DNA of 64,000 nt from Rufibacter glacialis (GCF_008271745.1 NZ_VKKZ01000020.1:310001-374000); one strand, 5' to 3'. Positions 1-9,616 are shown, counted from the first letter of the stretch. Numbers and translations are program-made. Notes: generated by a model not told the origin, from the sequence alone.

Positions 1-1934
1 TTCTCAGCGGCTTTGAAGTCTCCCTCTGAAGTGATGCGCTGGGTTTCGCGCAGCAGTTGCCCGAAGAGCTCGCGCAGCTTGGCATAGTCATGCACCTTGA
101 AATAGGTTTTGCCGTCTTTGGTCACCCGCTCAATCACGTTGTCTTTCTTGCCTTTCTCATAGGCCCAGCCCGCTACCATCTGGCGGTTGCGCATGTGGTC
201 TTCCTCTATCACCTCGCCGGGCGCTAATCGGGATAATTGGGTCATCAACCCATTCCGGATGTAGGCATCATACTCGGCTTTGCCCACCTCCAATGAAGGC
301 ATCACGCCAATTTCCACTAGCTTGGGATCCATCACATAGTACAGGGCCACCAGGTCAGCGCGGCCTTCTTCCATGGTGCTGGCGTAGTTTTTCAGGGTCT
401 GCTTAGGCGTACCCACGCCAGGGTTGATCTGGCCAGAGGCGTGCCCGATGACCTCGTGCATGTCGGTGTGGAGGTCGCTGGCCAGGGAGCCGTATTTCTT
501 GGCCCGGTCAATCTCTTCCTGGCTGAAAGCGAACTCCGTTAAGGCACTGCCCCCTGTGTTCGCCGATTCATTGTAGGCATGTACAATGTTGCCCAGGTTC
601 ACCGATTTGGAGCCGTGCTCTTTCCTGATCCAGTTCGCATTGGGAAGGTTAATGCCAATCGGAGTAGCCGGAGCAGCATCGCCGCTTTCTACCACGGTGG
701 TGATCACCTTGGCCGTGATGCCCACCACGTTCTTTTTCTTGTGCTGCGGCAGCAAGGGTGAGTTGTCTTCAAACCACTGGGCCTGGTCCCCTATGGCCTT
801 GATGCGTTTGGTGGCTTCCACGTCTTTGAAAGACACCACAGACTCAAAGGAGCCTTTCAAGCCCAGGGGGTCATCATACACTTCAATAAAGCCGTTTACC
901 ACATCAATCTGCGAATCCACGTCCTGCACCCAGGCAATGTTGTATTCATCAAACGTCTTCAGGTCGCCGGTGCGATAGAAGTCTACCAGTTTCTGGAGGG
1001 CCAGGCGCTGCTTGTCGTTCTCGGCCACCATTACGGCTTTCTCCAGCCAGAAGATAATGCGTTGGATGGCCGGGCCGTACATGCCGTCACTTTTCCAGAC
1101 TTTCTCCACCACCTGGCCGTTTTCTTTCACCACCTTGGAATTGAGGCCATGCGACACCGGGCGCGGATCGTTCTTCACGTCCTTTTTGGCGTAGAACGCT
1201 TCTACCTCTTTCTGGCTCACGCCTTCATAGAAGTTCACCGCTGAGGTTTTAATCAAATCTTCGCCCGAAGCTTTGTTCACCTGCTTCGCGTCTAACTTAG
1301 GGTCAAACAAGACGGGGGTGATCCACTTGATGAAGGTCTCTACGGTCTCGCCTTTCTGCAAAGGCAGCCGGTTGGCGGGCACTTTCCTGATGGAAGCCGC
1401 CAAGAAGTCCTGGCTGAACTCGGGCAGCATCTTGTTGGCCGAATAGTGGTGGTGGATGCCATTGGCAAACCATACCCTTTTGGTATAAACCATGAACTTC
1501 TCCCAGTCCGGTGAGGTGGAGCGGTCACGCTTGTTCTGGACAATGGCGTCCAAGGTTCTCCGGATGCGCAGGTTGTGCTTGTAGTTCTGGTCATAGATAA
1601 TGTCACGACCCGACAAAGCGGCTTCATACAGGTAGTACAGCAGTTCCTTTTGCTTGGCGGTCAGGTTGTCAAAGCCAGGCACCTGGTAGCGAAGAATGCG
1701 AAGATCAGCAAACTGCTCGGTTACATACTTGAAATCGGGGTTAGGCGTGATCACCTGCGGCGGTGAAACCTGGGTGGCGCTTATTGTCTCCTGGTTCCGC
1801 ACGATGCTGGCTTCGCCGGGCATCATGGTTTTGGCGGGTGCCGGAGATGTGGTGGCCGTGGTTTTCTTCGTGCAGCTGCTGGCCAGCAAAGACGCCAGCA
1901 ACAGCGCCGAAGCAGCTATTGGGGTGTTTTTCAT
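1..1934 (-). CDS. Dipeptidyl peptidase III (M49), C-terminus outside window
   Basis: This is a zinc metallopeptidase of family M49, which removes dipeptides from the N-terminus of peptides. The start is the ATG at 1934. The protein begins with a lipoprotein-like signal (hydrophobic LLLASLLASSC, then a Thr/Pro-rich linker), so it is probably exported and lipid-anchored. The diagnostic HEVIGH zinc motif lies at 441-458 (about residue 493), and the second motif, EEGRAD, at 354-371 (about residue 522). These match the HExxGH and EExR(A)D motifs known for the family. The reading frame stays open to position 1, so the C-terminal part is missing. It is divergent from the membrane protein at 2167, and nothing in the sequence links the two functionally. 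The family assignment is sure; the substrate is not visible. Confidence 0.93.
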   Translation of the reverse strand, partial: MKNTPIAASALLLASLLASSCTKKTTATTSPAPAKTMMPGEASIVRNQETISATQVSPPQVITPNPDFKYVTEQFADLRILRYQVPGFDNLTAKQKELLYYLYEAALSGRDIIYDQNYKHNLRIRRTLDAIVQNKRDRSTSPDWEKFMVYTKRVWFANGIHHHYSANKMLPEFSQDFLAASIRKVPANRLPLQKGETVETFIKWITPVLFDPKLDAKQVNKASGEDLIKTSAVNFYEGVSQKEVEAFYAKKDVKNDPRPVSHGLNSKVVKENGQVVEKVWKSDGMYGPAIQRIIFWLEKAVMVAENDKQRLALQKLVDFYRTGDLKTFDEYNIAWVQDVDSQIDVVNGFIEVYDDPLGLKGSFESVVSFKDVEATKRIKAIGDQAQWFEDNSPLLPQHKKKNVVGITAKVITTVVESGDAAPATPIGINLPNANWIRKEHGSKSVNLGNIVHAYNESANTGGSALTEFAFSQEEIDRAKKYGSLASDLHTDMHEVIGHASGQINPGVGTPKQTLKNYASTMEEGRADLVALYYVMDPKLVEIGVMPSLEVGKAEYDAYIRNGLMTQLSRLAPGEVIEEDHMRNRQMVAGWAYEKGKKDNVIERVTKDGKTYFKVHDYAKLRELFGQLLRETQRITSEGDFKAAE

Positions 1935-2026
1935 AAAATACGGTAGAATCATTTCTGGATAAAAGTACTCAATTACCCAGTGGATGGCAAAAACCGCACC
2001 GATTGCCATGGGAACCCGCTCCTTCG

Positions 2027-2062
2027 GCTTTTCTGGCCGTTTTCCATAAATCAGGCCTAAAA
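2027..2062. repeat. GGCCTAAAAC-type intergenic palindrome
   Basis: This is a degenerate palindrome with ends CTGGCCGTTTT and AAATCAGGCCTAAAAC. It lies in the divergent spacer between the peptidase and the membrane protein. Similar elements occur at 9835, 9913, 61633, 62212 and 63170, so it belongs to a dispersed family rather than being a one-off hairpin. Confidence 0.45.
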
Positions 2063-2166
2063 CAACCAAAGTTCATCAGTGCCTGGATTGACAAGAACCT
2101 TCCGCCTAGGGTGGTTGAAACCCAACAGAAAGAAATACCTTTAAGGCCAGAAAAACCAGCCGTAGT

Positions 2167-3693
2167 TTGCAACCGACTCCCGCTCCAAAAGCGCTCCTTC
2201 CTCCTGCTTCTGCTTTTCAGCGGCTACTGCCCCTGTTCCTGATCTTAGGCTTAGGGCTGATGTATGTCCTTCTCCCCACGCAGAATTCCTCCTCAGATGC
2301 GTATGATTATGCGGCCAGTGTGCGGTGGCAGGAAGATCTGTGGCAACCGCACCACCTGCTTTACAATGTGACGGGACTGGGGCTTTATACCTTGTTGCAG
2401 AATTTAGGGTTCAAGGTGGCACCGCTGCCCCTCCTCCAGTTCCTGAACGGAGTTTTGGCGGCGGGCAGTCTGGTGGTCCTGTGGCGGGTGTTAGCCCAGC
2501 TGCAGCCCTCAGTAAAGGTGCAGGCAGGCTTGGTGTTACTGGCGGGGGCATCTTTTGGCACTATGCGCTATGCCACGGAAAACGAGACTTACGTACTCCC
2601 TCTTTTCTTCTCTGGGTTGGGGAGCCTGTACTGGCTGCGGTATCACCATAAGGGCCAGGCTTCTGACCTGGTCTGGAGCAGCTTCTGGGCGGCATTTGCG
2701 TGTCTATACCACCAGGTGCACTTCTTCTGGTGGCTGGGTTTATTTTTTTCAAGCGTTTTCTTTTCTACCCATAAGAAAAGGCTGGTCTTGGTTTGGTTCG
2801 GGCTTCCCGCGCTAGTAGTGCCTTTAGGTTACGCGGTGGCCCTGCTTCTACAGGAAATCCCCTTTACCCAAGCGTTGACCTTTGTGTTCAAAGGATTTTA
2901 CCAAGGCCAGGTGGACACTCAAATCACGTACAAGAACTTCCTGCTGACGGGCATCTCCTTTGGCAGGACTTTTCTGGAAGTCCACGGGCGCATCCCTTTC
3001 CTGCTGAAGCATCATTGGGTTTACATAATGTTTGGGATGACGACCCTTGTTCTAGGCGCTCTTTTCTTAAAACGCATCAAAATCGGCAGGAACTGGGAAA
3101 ATTTACGGCACCGACCTGTCTTCAAAACCCACGGGGGAATTATGGGCTTACAGCTGCTTTTCGCTTGGTTTGCAGTGGGCAATGCGGAATTCATGGTGAT
3201 GGTACCTTGGTTAATGGCCGTTCTCTTGGCCTGCGGTACCTATCACCGCTCCAGGGCCCTTTTCCTGGCCGGAAGCGGCTTATTGGTTTGGAACCTGTCC
3301 TTCGGGCTGGTACCGCTTCATTTGTATTCCTTTACCAATTTCCCCTGCCTTTCTCAGGTCGTGCTGCAGCAACCCAAGGCCACCTTTTTTTTACAGGATG
3401 AAAATGGGTTTGACACCTTTTTTTTCTATCACACCGGCCACTACCCTGCCCATACCTATGAAACGGAAGCGGCCCCAGAAGTTCTTACTCAGGCCTTGGC
3501 TGTAGCTCGTGCGCAGGGACAACCTGTGCTCACCGATTTTAACCAAGAACCAGCAGTGCTTTCCCGTAAATGGTTTGTGGCGAGGCCGTTTGCCGCCTCT
3601 TTTTTCAAAAACTACCGGTTAACACCTATCGCCTCCTGCCCTACTTTTTACGGGGCAGGTCCCCTCTACCTGGTTTCCGACTTAACTCCTTAA
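2167..3693 (+). CDS. Polytopic membrane protein, GT-C glycosyltransferase-like (uncertain)
   Basis: This 508-residue integral membrane protein has many hydrophobic helices. It opens with a transmembrane segment (LLPLFLILGLGLMYVLL), followed by an extracytoplasmic stretch rich in Asp, Trp and His (SSSDAYDYA near residues 42-50, then WQPHHLLYN). An acidic first loop after the first helix is typical of GT-C glycosyltransferases and DUF2723-like proteins, but I cannot name a family with certainty. The most likely start is the TTG at 2167. The first ATG in frame, at about 2260, would cut off half of the first helix. The C-terminal part, after about residue 400, looks like a short soluble domain. 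A strong hairpin terminator follows directly. Confidence 0.75.
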   Translation: MQPTPAPKALLPPASAFQRLLPLFLILGLGLMYVLLPTQNSSSDAYDYAASVRWQEDLWQPHHLLYNVTGLGLYTLLQNLGFKVAPLPLLQFLNGVLAAGSLVVLWRVLAQLQPSVKVQAGLVLLAGASFGTMRYATENETYVLPLFFSGLGSLYWLRYHHKGQASDLVWSSFWAAFACLYHQVHFFWWLGLFFSSVFFSTHKKRLVLVWFGLPALVVPLGYAVALLLQEIPFTQALTFVFKGFYQGQVDTQITYKNFLLTGISFGRTFLEVHGRIPFLLKHHWVYIMFGMTTLVLGALFLKRIKIGRNWENLRHRPVFKTHGGIMGLQLLFAWFAVGNAEFMVMVPWLMAVLLACGTYHRSRALFLAGSGLLVWNLSFGLVPLHLYSFTNFPCLSQVVLQQPKATFFLQDENGFDTFFFYHTGHYPAHTYETEAAPEVLTQALAVARAQGQPVLTDFNQEPAVLSRKWFVARPFAASFFKNYRLTPIASCPTFYGAGPLYLVSDLTP

Positions 3694-3709
3694 ATCCCTA
3701 ATGCTTTAA

Positions 3710-3756
3710 ACCACCAAGCGCCTATCTCCTTGGTCAGGAAATAGGCGCTTGGTGGT
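3710..3756. terminator. Bidirectional hairpin terminator
   Basis: A perfect 16-bp inverted repeat (arms ACCACCAAGCGCCTAT at 3710-3725 and its complement at 3741-3756) lies between two convergent genes, the membrane protein and the TonB receptor. The T/A tracts on either side are weak. Confidence 0.75.
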
Positions 3757-3831
3757 ACACTCATTTTATATCTTTAAATAGGCAGTTCCGGGTCTGATGC
3801 TGTATTATTTATAAGCTCCTGAGTCCTTCCG

Positions 3832-6276
3832 TTAGAAAGTATAGCCCATGGACAAGATAAAATTACGAGGTGCTCCCGGAAAAGCCCGCTGGTAATCATA
3901 GCCGCCTACAAAGTAATATTTGTCTAACAAGTTGTTGGCGTTCAGGCTCAGTTTGAATTTATTCACCCGGTAAAAAGCGGCCGCATTTACCACCGTGTAA
4001 GAAGGCCAGTAGGCCCATATCCCTTCACCAGTAAGCACGTCCTGTACCTGTAGCTCCATCCTCCGGTCTCCCACGTAGTTACCGCCCAAGGCCAGTCCAA
4101 AGCCCTCCAGGGCGGTTCCGGTAAAGGTGTATTTAGCCCACAGACCGGCCGAGTGCCGGGGAGCGTTGGCCGTCTGCCGGCCTTGTTCTCCTTTGAGGTC
4201 AGACGCCACCACTTCGGTGTGGTTGAAGGCGTAGTTCAGGCTGAGGTTCAGGGCAGGCGTTAGGCTTCCGGTGGCCTCTAATTCCGCTCCCTGCGACTTG
4301 ACGCGGCCGTTCTGGCGGTAGATGGGGTTACCCGTTTCCGTCAGTTGGCCGGTGTTTACCAGCGTATTCCGCTTCTCAATGTGGAAGAAAGCAAGCGTGG
4401 CGAACAGGCGCTTTTCCAGGAACTCCCCTTTCAGGCCGGACTCTACCTGGAAGCTGTTCTCACTGTCAAAAGGAGAAGTGCCGCCGTAGTTCTGGAAGTT
4501 CCGTACAAAAGCCGGGTCAATGGGTTTGAAGCCCTGGCTGTAGCTGGCAAAGTAGTTAAGGTTTTCTCGTACTTTGTAGGTCAGGCCCAGCCGGGGGAGC
4601 AATACATTCTGGTGTACCTTTTCTTCCCCGCGGCCATACTGCCGCTGGTCTCGGAAGAACTCATAGCGCAAGCCCAGCAGCACCTTCAGCCTATCGGTTA
4701 CTCCTACCTGGTCTTGCACATAAACCCCGGTGCTGCTGTAGCTGGCGTTCAGATAATCCACGAAGAAGGAAGCCAGGGGCCGCCGGATGTACTTGCTGGG
4801 GTCGCGCAGTTCGTAGGAGGGGTTGTGGAGGTCAAAGGTCAGGGGTACCCGTTTCCCAGCAACTTCCATCTCTCGGGCTTCCCACTGGTGCCCCCGTTGG
4901 TCGGTCTGGAACTTGATGTAGTCCAGGCCGGCCACTAGGTTGTGCTGCACCTTTCCGGTGTTAAAGTTGGCAGAAAAATAGGTGGAAAGGTTATCGGTAT
5001 ACTCGTTCACCTTTTTCTCCAGGTAGCGCAGGTTCATGATGGTATTGGCAGGCGCATCTGCGAAGGTATTGAGCGTGCGGTGCTCACTCAATTCCTCGTG
5101 GTACACAAACTTCAGGTAGGCTGCGTTGAAGGTGAGCCAGTCGGTGAGTTTGTGGTGAAGGGACGCATTCAGTGACACATCGTTGACCCGGTAGTAATCA
5201 CTGGGTTGGCTCAACGTGAAAGACCTGGGCAGCGCGTAGAGATCGCCTCCCCGTATGCCCATGCCGCGGTCCAGGTACCCGTCAAATTTGCTAAAAACCA
5301 GCTCGGCGTTCACGGTGGTTTTGTCCGTGGGCCGGAAGGTCACGGTGGGCGCTATCATGAGGGAACTACGGTCGTTCACTTCCCGGAAGGTCTTAGTGTC
5401 TTCGTAACCGATGTTGAGCCGGTAAAGCAAGCTCTTGTCTTCGTTGAGCGGACCCGTCAGGTCTAAAGTTCCGCGCATGGTGTTAAAGCTACCCACCGAA
5501 AAGGTCATCGCTTTCCGGTTTTCTTCCAGGGGCTTTTTGGTCACCAGGTTCACTGTCCCACCCGGATTGATGTCGCCGAAGAGCGCCGCGCCCGGTCCTT
5601 TGAGCACCTCCACGCTTTCCAGGTTAACGGTCAGCGGCACCCGGAAGAAGCTAGTCCCATACCCGTACCCTGACCGTAGTCCGTTTACTAACCGGTATCC
5701 GGTCTCATAGCCGTTCCGGAAGCCCCGGATGGTGAGGTCATCATAGGAGGAGTATTGGTTCACTCCTGCCAGGTTCTGCACCACGTCCGTCACTAGAAAG
5801 GCTTGCTGGTCTTCCATCAGTTCTTTGGTCACCGAAGAGATGGTCTGCGGCACCTCTATCACGCGGCTTTGCAGCTTAGTACCTACAAAGCTATAATCGT
5901 TCACGTAGTTAGTCTCCTTCCGGCCCGTTACCAGCACCTCCTGCATGGCGTGCGTTTGCCGGTCTAGCTGTATCTCCAACTGCACGTGCTCCATTTGTTC
6001 AGTTAAAGTCAAGGCGATTTCCTTCTCCATCAAGCCTATTCCCTTCACCAGCAGCACATACTTCCCGTAGGGTAGCTGAGCTAGGCGGAAAGTGCCATCG
6101 GGTTGGGTGTGCGCGCCTTTGCCCAGGTTTCCTATGGTGACGGATACGCCTACCAAGGCATTCCCTTGCTTATCCAGCACCTTTCCGCTGACGCTTCCCA
6201 ACCCATTGGCCACCGCAGAAACCCGGAACAGGAGTAATACTAACACTACCCCCATCCATTTCATATTCAAGTACAT
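3832..6276 (-). CDS. TonB-dependent metallophore receptor, candidate nickel uptake
   Basis: This 814-residue outer-membrane receptor has a signal peptide, then a carboxypeptidase-regulatory-like domain (about residues 27-110, SVSGKVLDKQGNALVGVSV). A plug domain follows (about 125-255, including VPQTISSVTKELM and LESVEVLKGPGAALFGDINPGG), then a beta-barrel ending in the aromatic signature YTF. The plug motifs are those of the siderophore-receptor class (FhuA/FecA-like). It is the last gene of a minus-strand run with an ABC importer and lies next to the urease operon. I therefore infer that it brings a nickel chelate across the outer membrane. Iron siderophore uptake is the obvious alternative, because the sequence alone does not show metal specificity. 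The start could be ATG 6276 or the ATG four codons later. Confidence 0.88.
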   Translation of the reverse strand: MYLNMKWMGVVLVLLLFRVSAVANGLGSVSGKVLDKQGNALVGVSVTIGNLGKGAHTQPDGTFRLAQLPYGKYVLLVKGIGLMEKEIALTLTEQMEHVQLEIQLDRQTHAMQEVLVTGRKETNYVNDYSFVGTKLQSRVIEVPQTISSVTKELMEDQQAFLVTDVVQNLAGVNQYSSYDDLTIRGFRNGYETGYRLVNGLRSGYGYGTSFFRVPLTVNLESVEVLKGPGAALFGDINPGGTVNLVTKKPLEENRKAMTFSVGSFNTMRGTLDLTGPLNEDKSLLYRLNIGYEDTKTFREVNDRSSLMIAPTVTFRPTDKTTVNAELVFSKFDGYLDRGMGIRGGDLYALPRSFTLSQPSDYYRVNDVSLNASLHHKLTDWLTFNAAYLKFVYHEELSEHRTLNTFADAPANTIMNLRYLEKKVNEYTDNLSTYFSANFNTGKVQHNLVAGLDYIKFQTDQRGHQWEAREMEVAGKRVPLTFDLHNPSYELRDPSKYIRRPLASFFVDYLNASYSSTGVYVQDQVGVTDRLKVLLGLRYEFFRDQRQYGRGEEKVHQNVLLPRLGLTYKVRENLNYFASYSQGFKPIDPAFVRNFQNYGGTSPFDSENSFQVESGLKGEFLEKRLFATLAFFHIEKRNTLVNTGQLTETGNPIYRQNGRVKSQGAELEATGSLTPALNLSLNYAFNHTEVVASDLKGEQGRQTANAPRHSAGLWAKYTFTGTALEGFGLALGGNYVGDRRMELQVQDVLTGEGIWAYWPSYTVVNAAAFYRVNKFKLSLNANNLLDKYYFVGGYDYQRAFPGAPRNFILSMGYTF

Positions 6277-6300
6277 TTCGCTTAGAACAATTAAAAATGA

Positions 6301-6840
6301 TTAGGTAACCCCATGGCCGTATGCTCTGGCATTCACCGTTTGCAGGAGGGCCAAGTCCATGTGAATGGTGCGGAAAACTTCGGTATCATCCTGACATACC
6401 ATCTGGAACCCCTGCTTCGTCCAGAATTCCTTGGCCCCGGACAAAAACGGGTGGGTGTGCAGGTAGAGCGTTTCTACCCCTCGGCGGGTAGCCTCTTCCT
6501 TCAAGGCATTGACCAGGCTTCTACCCAGCCCCATTTTGCGGTAAGCGGGCTCCACGAATAGTTTCAGCACCTCATTAGCCACCTGCCCGGAATAGTCCAA
6601 GTGGGGAAAACGGTGGTCATACCTTCGCATGCCAATGGTACCTATGATGGTTCCGTCCGCTTCGGAAGCCACCAGAAAAACCGCCTTTTCATCCTGCACA
6701 TAACATGCTTCAAAATTCGCCAGGTCTTCGGGGATCACGCTGTGGTCAATCATGGGGAACAGCCCTTTCCGGAACTCCCGCACGTAGGTCACCAGCTCTG
6801 GTATTCTCCCCTGCTCAATTTCTTTTATCTCTATTTCCAT
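6301..6840 (-). CDS. GNAT family N-acetyltransferase
   Basis: This 179-residue protein has the GNAT fold signature. It shows a central strand followed by the acetyl-CoA pyrophosphate loop (LFVEPAYRKMGLGRSLVNAL, the R/Q-x-x-G-x-G/A pattern, about residues 93-112) and then a YLHTHPFLSGAKEFWTKQGF segment typical of the last helix and strand. It lies six bases after the ABC ATPase gene and 24 bases before the TonB receptor gene, so it is probably in the same transcript. The substrate is unknown. An acetylation step on a secreted chelator would suit the context, but that is only a guess. Confidence 0.85.
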   Translation of the reverse strand: MEIEIKEIEQGRIPELVTYVREFRKGLFPMIDHSVIPEDLANFEACYVQDEKAVFLVASEADGTIIGTIGMRRYDHRFPHLDYSGQVANEVLKLFVEPAYRKMGLGRSLVNALKEEATRRGVETLYLHTHPFLSGAKEFWTKQGFQMVCQDDTEVFRTIHMDLALLQTVNARAYGHGVT

Positions 6841-6846
6841 AGCTCC

Positions 6847-7608
6847 TTAAAGCGTGGGGACTACAATGGTTTTATCCTTTACCTGCACGGCCGTAAACTG
6901 CACGTTGTACACGTAATGCAGCAGCTCGCTGTCATGGTTGCTCAAGTTCGTCTTCACCACCGTTTTGTTCTTCATGAAAAAGCAGTGGTCGGCGTACAGG
7001 AAAGCCAGGTTGGGGTCGTGCATGATGGCAATGACCGTGAACTTATCCTGCGACAGCTTGCGCAGCTTTTCCAGCACAAAGGTCTGGTAGTACACGTCCA
7101 GGTGGTTCGTGGGCTCATCCAACAAAATGATGGACGGGTTCTGCACCAGCACCCTCGCAATCATCACCAGTTGCTGCTCCCCGCCTGAAAGCTCGGTATA
7201 GGGCCGGTTGAGGAGGTGGGTGATTTCCAGTTCCTCAATGGCTTGCTCCACTTTTTCCAGGTCTGCTTTTTTGGGGCTGAAAGAAGAAAAGGCCGCCCGC
7301 CCCGTCAACACCACATCCCGCACCTGAAAGGGGAATACCGATTTATGGAACTGCGGCAGAAACCCCATCAAGGGGGCGCAGTCAGCGAAGGACAATTCCT
7401 TCCGTTCCCGGCCCATCAGCTTCACTGAGCCCTGGCGGTAGGTAGCCATTCCAGAAAGGATATTGAAGAGCGTTGATTTCCCGCTTCCGTTCCTGCCTAG
7501 CACCACCGAGAATTTCCCCTCCGGGAAAGAAACGTTCACCTCCTCCAGAATGGAGGTATTCCCGTAACTGAAACTCAGGTCTCTTACCTCTATCGCCTGC
7601 TTTGTCAT
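6847..7608 (-). CDS. ABC transporter ATP-binding protein (metal-chelate importer)
   Basis: This 253-residue ATPase belongs to the FepC/BtuD/FecE class. It has Walker A GRNGSGKST (about residues 38-46), signature LSGGEQQLVMIARVL (about 140-154), Walker B IILLDEPTNHLD (about 160-171) and the switch histidine in IAIMHDP. The gene overlaps the permease gene upstream by four bases (ATGA), so the two are translationally coupled. Together with the permease and the lipoprotein it forms a complete type II importer. Because the block follows the urease operon on the same strand, nickel is a likely cargo. Iron-siderophore, haem or cobalamin are alternatives. Confidence 0.92.
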   Translation of the reverse strand: MTKQAIEVRDLSFSYGNTSILEEVNVSFPEGKFSVVLGRNGSGKSTLFNILSGMATYRQGSVKLMGRERKELSFADCAPLMGFLPQFHKSVFPFQVRDVVLTGRAAFSSFSPKKADLEKVEQAIEELEITHLLNRPYTELSGGEQQLVMIARVLVQNPSIILLDEPTNHLDVYYQTFVLEKLRKLSQDKFTVIAIMHDPNLAFLYADHCFFMKNKTVVKTNLSNHDSELLHYVYNVQFTAVQVKDKTIVVPTL

Positions 7609-8609
7609 ACCCAGTTTATTTTGTTTTTCTTCATTAAAAAGATAAAGAAAGGCGCCCCCAACAGCATGGTGAAAATCCCGATCGGGATCTCGAACTCCAT
7701 CAAAGACCGGGAGAAATTATCAATGATGACCAGGAAGGAGCCCCCGAAGAGGATATTGGCCGGCATGGCCTTCCGGTTATCTGGCCCCACCATCATGCGG
7801 GTGAGGTGGGGCACAAACAAGCCGTACAAGCTGATGATGCCCGCGGCCGCCACCGAGGAAGAAGTAGTCAGGGTTGCCAACACCACCAGAATGATTTTGT
7901 CCCGGTTGGGGTTGACGCCCACGGCTCTGGCCTCCTGGTCACCCAGGGCCAGCAGGTTTAGCCGCCAGCGCAGCAAGTACATGCCCCCCACGCCCACGGC
8001 GATGGGCAGCGCGGCACTGTTGATCTTGTCCCAGGAGGCGTGGTGCAGGTTGCCCATGGTCCACTGCACAATCGCCTGCAATTTGTATGGGTCGCTGATG
8101 TACTGCACAATGGTGAGCAGGGCGGTGAATATCCCAGACACGATCATGCCCGATAGGATCACCGCTACCAGGGAGGCCTTTTTATCAGAAAAGGCAAAAG
8201 AATAGGTCAGAATCACCGATACCACCCCCAGCACAAAGGCCGAGATATTGATATTGATCAGCGGAAACGCAATGGCCAGTGCCGCCCCAAAGGCCGAGCC
8301 GGAAGAGATGCCCAACACATAAGGGTCTACCAGCGGGTTGCGGAAAATGCCCTGTAGCGCTCCCCCCGAGGAGGCCAAACCAGCCCCAATGATGAAGGTC
8401 AGAAGCACCCTTGGTAGCCGAATGTTTTCAATGATGTTATTGATCATGTTGAGCCTTGTATTGCTCTCCTGGGTACCTGACCAAACCGCTTTGCCCCAAT
8501 CCCAAAAATCCGCCAGACCCACTTCCTGCGAGGGCCCGACGGTCAACGAATACAGCAAGAGCGGAATAGGCAGGCCATAAATGACGAATGCGATCAGGGC
8601 CTTTCTCAT
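7605..8609 (-). CDS. FecCD/BtuC family ABC permease
   Basis: This 334-residue inner-membrane permease has about ten hydrophobic helices. It carries the family signatures RLPRVLLTFIIGAGLASSGGALQGIFRNPLVDPYVLGISSGSAFGA in pieces near residues 68-112, and a C-terminal GLFVPHLTRMMVGPDNRKAMP segment (about 262-283), where the coupling helix contacts the ATPase. It overlaps the binding-protein gene by four bases upstream and the ATPase gene by four bases downstream. The length is normal for the family. It presumably works as a dimer with the ATPase encoded next. Confidence 0.93.
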   Translation of the reverse strand: MRKALIAFVIYGLPIPLLLYSLTVGPSQEVGLADFWDWGKAVWSGTQESNTRLNMINNIIENIRLPRVLLTFIIGAGLASSGGALQGIFRNPLVDPYVLGISSGSAFGAALAIAFPLININISAFVLGVVSVILTYSFAFSDKKASLVAVILSGMIVSGIFTALLTIVQYISDPYKLQAIVQWTMGNLHHASWDKINSAALPIAVGVGGMYLLRWRLNLLALGDQEARAVGVNPNRDKIILVVLATLTTSSSVAAAGIISLYGLFVPHLTRMMVGPDNRKAMPANILFGGSFLVIIDNFSRSLMEFEIPIGIFTMLLGAPFFIFLMKKNKINWV

Positions 8610-9616
8610 TGGAACAAAGCCGTAGCTTTGGCCCCATATAGGTTCATCATGATCTCCTTGCGGCTCTCTTCCAAATCAAAGCTTCCTTTGTCAGCGTAGC
8701 AGAACTTGTTCAAGAGAATAGCGGCACTGAGAATCTTTAAGGTGTGGGGGTCATAATAGAAGGAAGGCTCCAGGACATACACCTCCTTGTTCTGGACGGC
8801 TTTCAACACCCTTAGCTCCTTTTTGCTGTAAACCGCCTGTGGGTCTGTGCCCCAGAGAAGGATCAGGTCTGGGTCCCAGGAGATCAGCGTCTCCGGGTTC
8901 ACGTTAGGCTGGTCTATGGCAAAGGTGCAGGCATTCACGGCCCCGGCCAGCTCAAGGCAATCGTTCATCCGGCTGTTTCTGCCCGAGGTAGAGTAAATGC
9001 GCCCGCCCGACCACGCATAGTACACCGATTTTTTGGGCGAGATATCCTGGGTTTTCGCTTTGATCTCCTCCAGTTTCGATTGCGTATAGGCCAGGAGTTC
9101 CTTTGCCCGAGCCTGCGTGCCGGTTAGTTTTCCAATTCCTTCCAGTTCCAGGAACAGCTCTTCGTTGGTATTGGAGGACACAGCGAATACATTGATGTCC
9201 AGGTTTTCCAGCAGGCTGATCGCATCGGTCTGCCGGGCATCCACAATGACTAAGTCTGGGTTGAGTGCTATCACGCTTTCCATGTTGGCCGAATTCTCCC
9301 AGTTCCCGGGAGTAGCCAACTCTTTCCTGGCAATGCGCGGATCCAGCTTGCTGAAATAATGAAACGATTCAGGATTTGAGTAAATCCGGCTCTGGATTCC
9401 TATGATGGTATGCTCGGCATTCAGCATGTACATGCCATCCAGGGCAGCCTGAAAGAGCACGATGACCCGCTGGGCCGGCTCCTGCAGGCGCACTTCCTTC
9501 CCCCGGATATCAGTGGCCACGATGTCCTTTTCAGACCTTGTGTTTTCCTGGCCCTGCTTGTTGCAGGAACTGAGCAACAGGAGGCACACGCTTAAAAAAG
9601 TTATTACTTTAGTCAT
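8606..9616 (-). CDS. Periplasmic metal-chelate binding lipoprotein of ABC importer
   Basis: This 336-residue protein has a lipoprotein signal (VCLLLLSSC, lipobox Cys at residue 18) and a PeriplasmicBP_2/TroA-like fold. The motif RVIVLFQAALDGMYML lies at about residues 48-63, a NPDLVIVDARQ strand at about 119-129 and DPDLILLWG at about 250-258. The segment YSTSGRNSRMNDCLELAGAVN is the usual ligand-domain signature of this family. It is the first gene of the importer run, 467 bases beyond the end of the urease operon. A nickel or nickelophore role follows from context only. Confidence 0.88.
   Translation of the reverse strand: MTKVITFLSVCLLLLSSCNKQGQENTRSEKDIVATDIRGKEVRLQEPAQRVIVLFQAALDGMYMLNAEHTIIGIQSRIYSNPESFHYFSKLDPRIARKELATPGNWENSANMESVIALNPDLVIVDARQTDAISLLENLDINVFAVSSNTNEELFLELEGIGKLTGTQARAKELLAYTQSKLEEIKAKTQDISPKKSVYYAWSGGRIYSTSGRNSRMNDCLELAGAVNACTFAIDQPNVNPETLISWDPDLILLWGTDPQAVYSKKELRVLKAVQNKEVYVLEPSFYYDPHTLKILSAAILLNKFCYADKGSFDLEESRKEIMMNLYGAKATALFQ

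Noticed and set aside
579-1962. Several plus-strand frames over the first 2 kb
   Set aside because: They are opposite-strand shadows of the dipeptidyl peptidase III gene, which has clear motifs on the minus strand.
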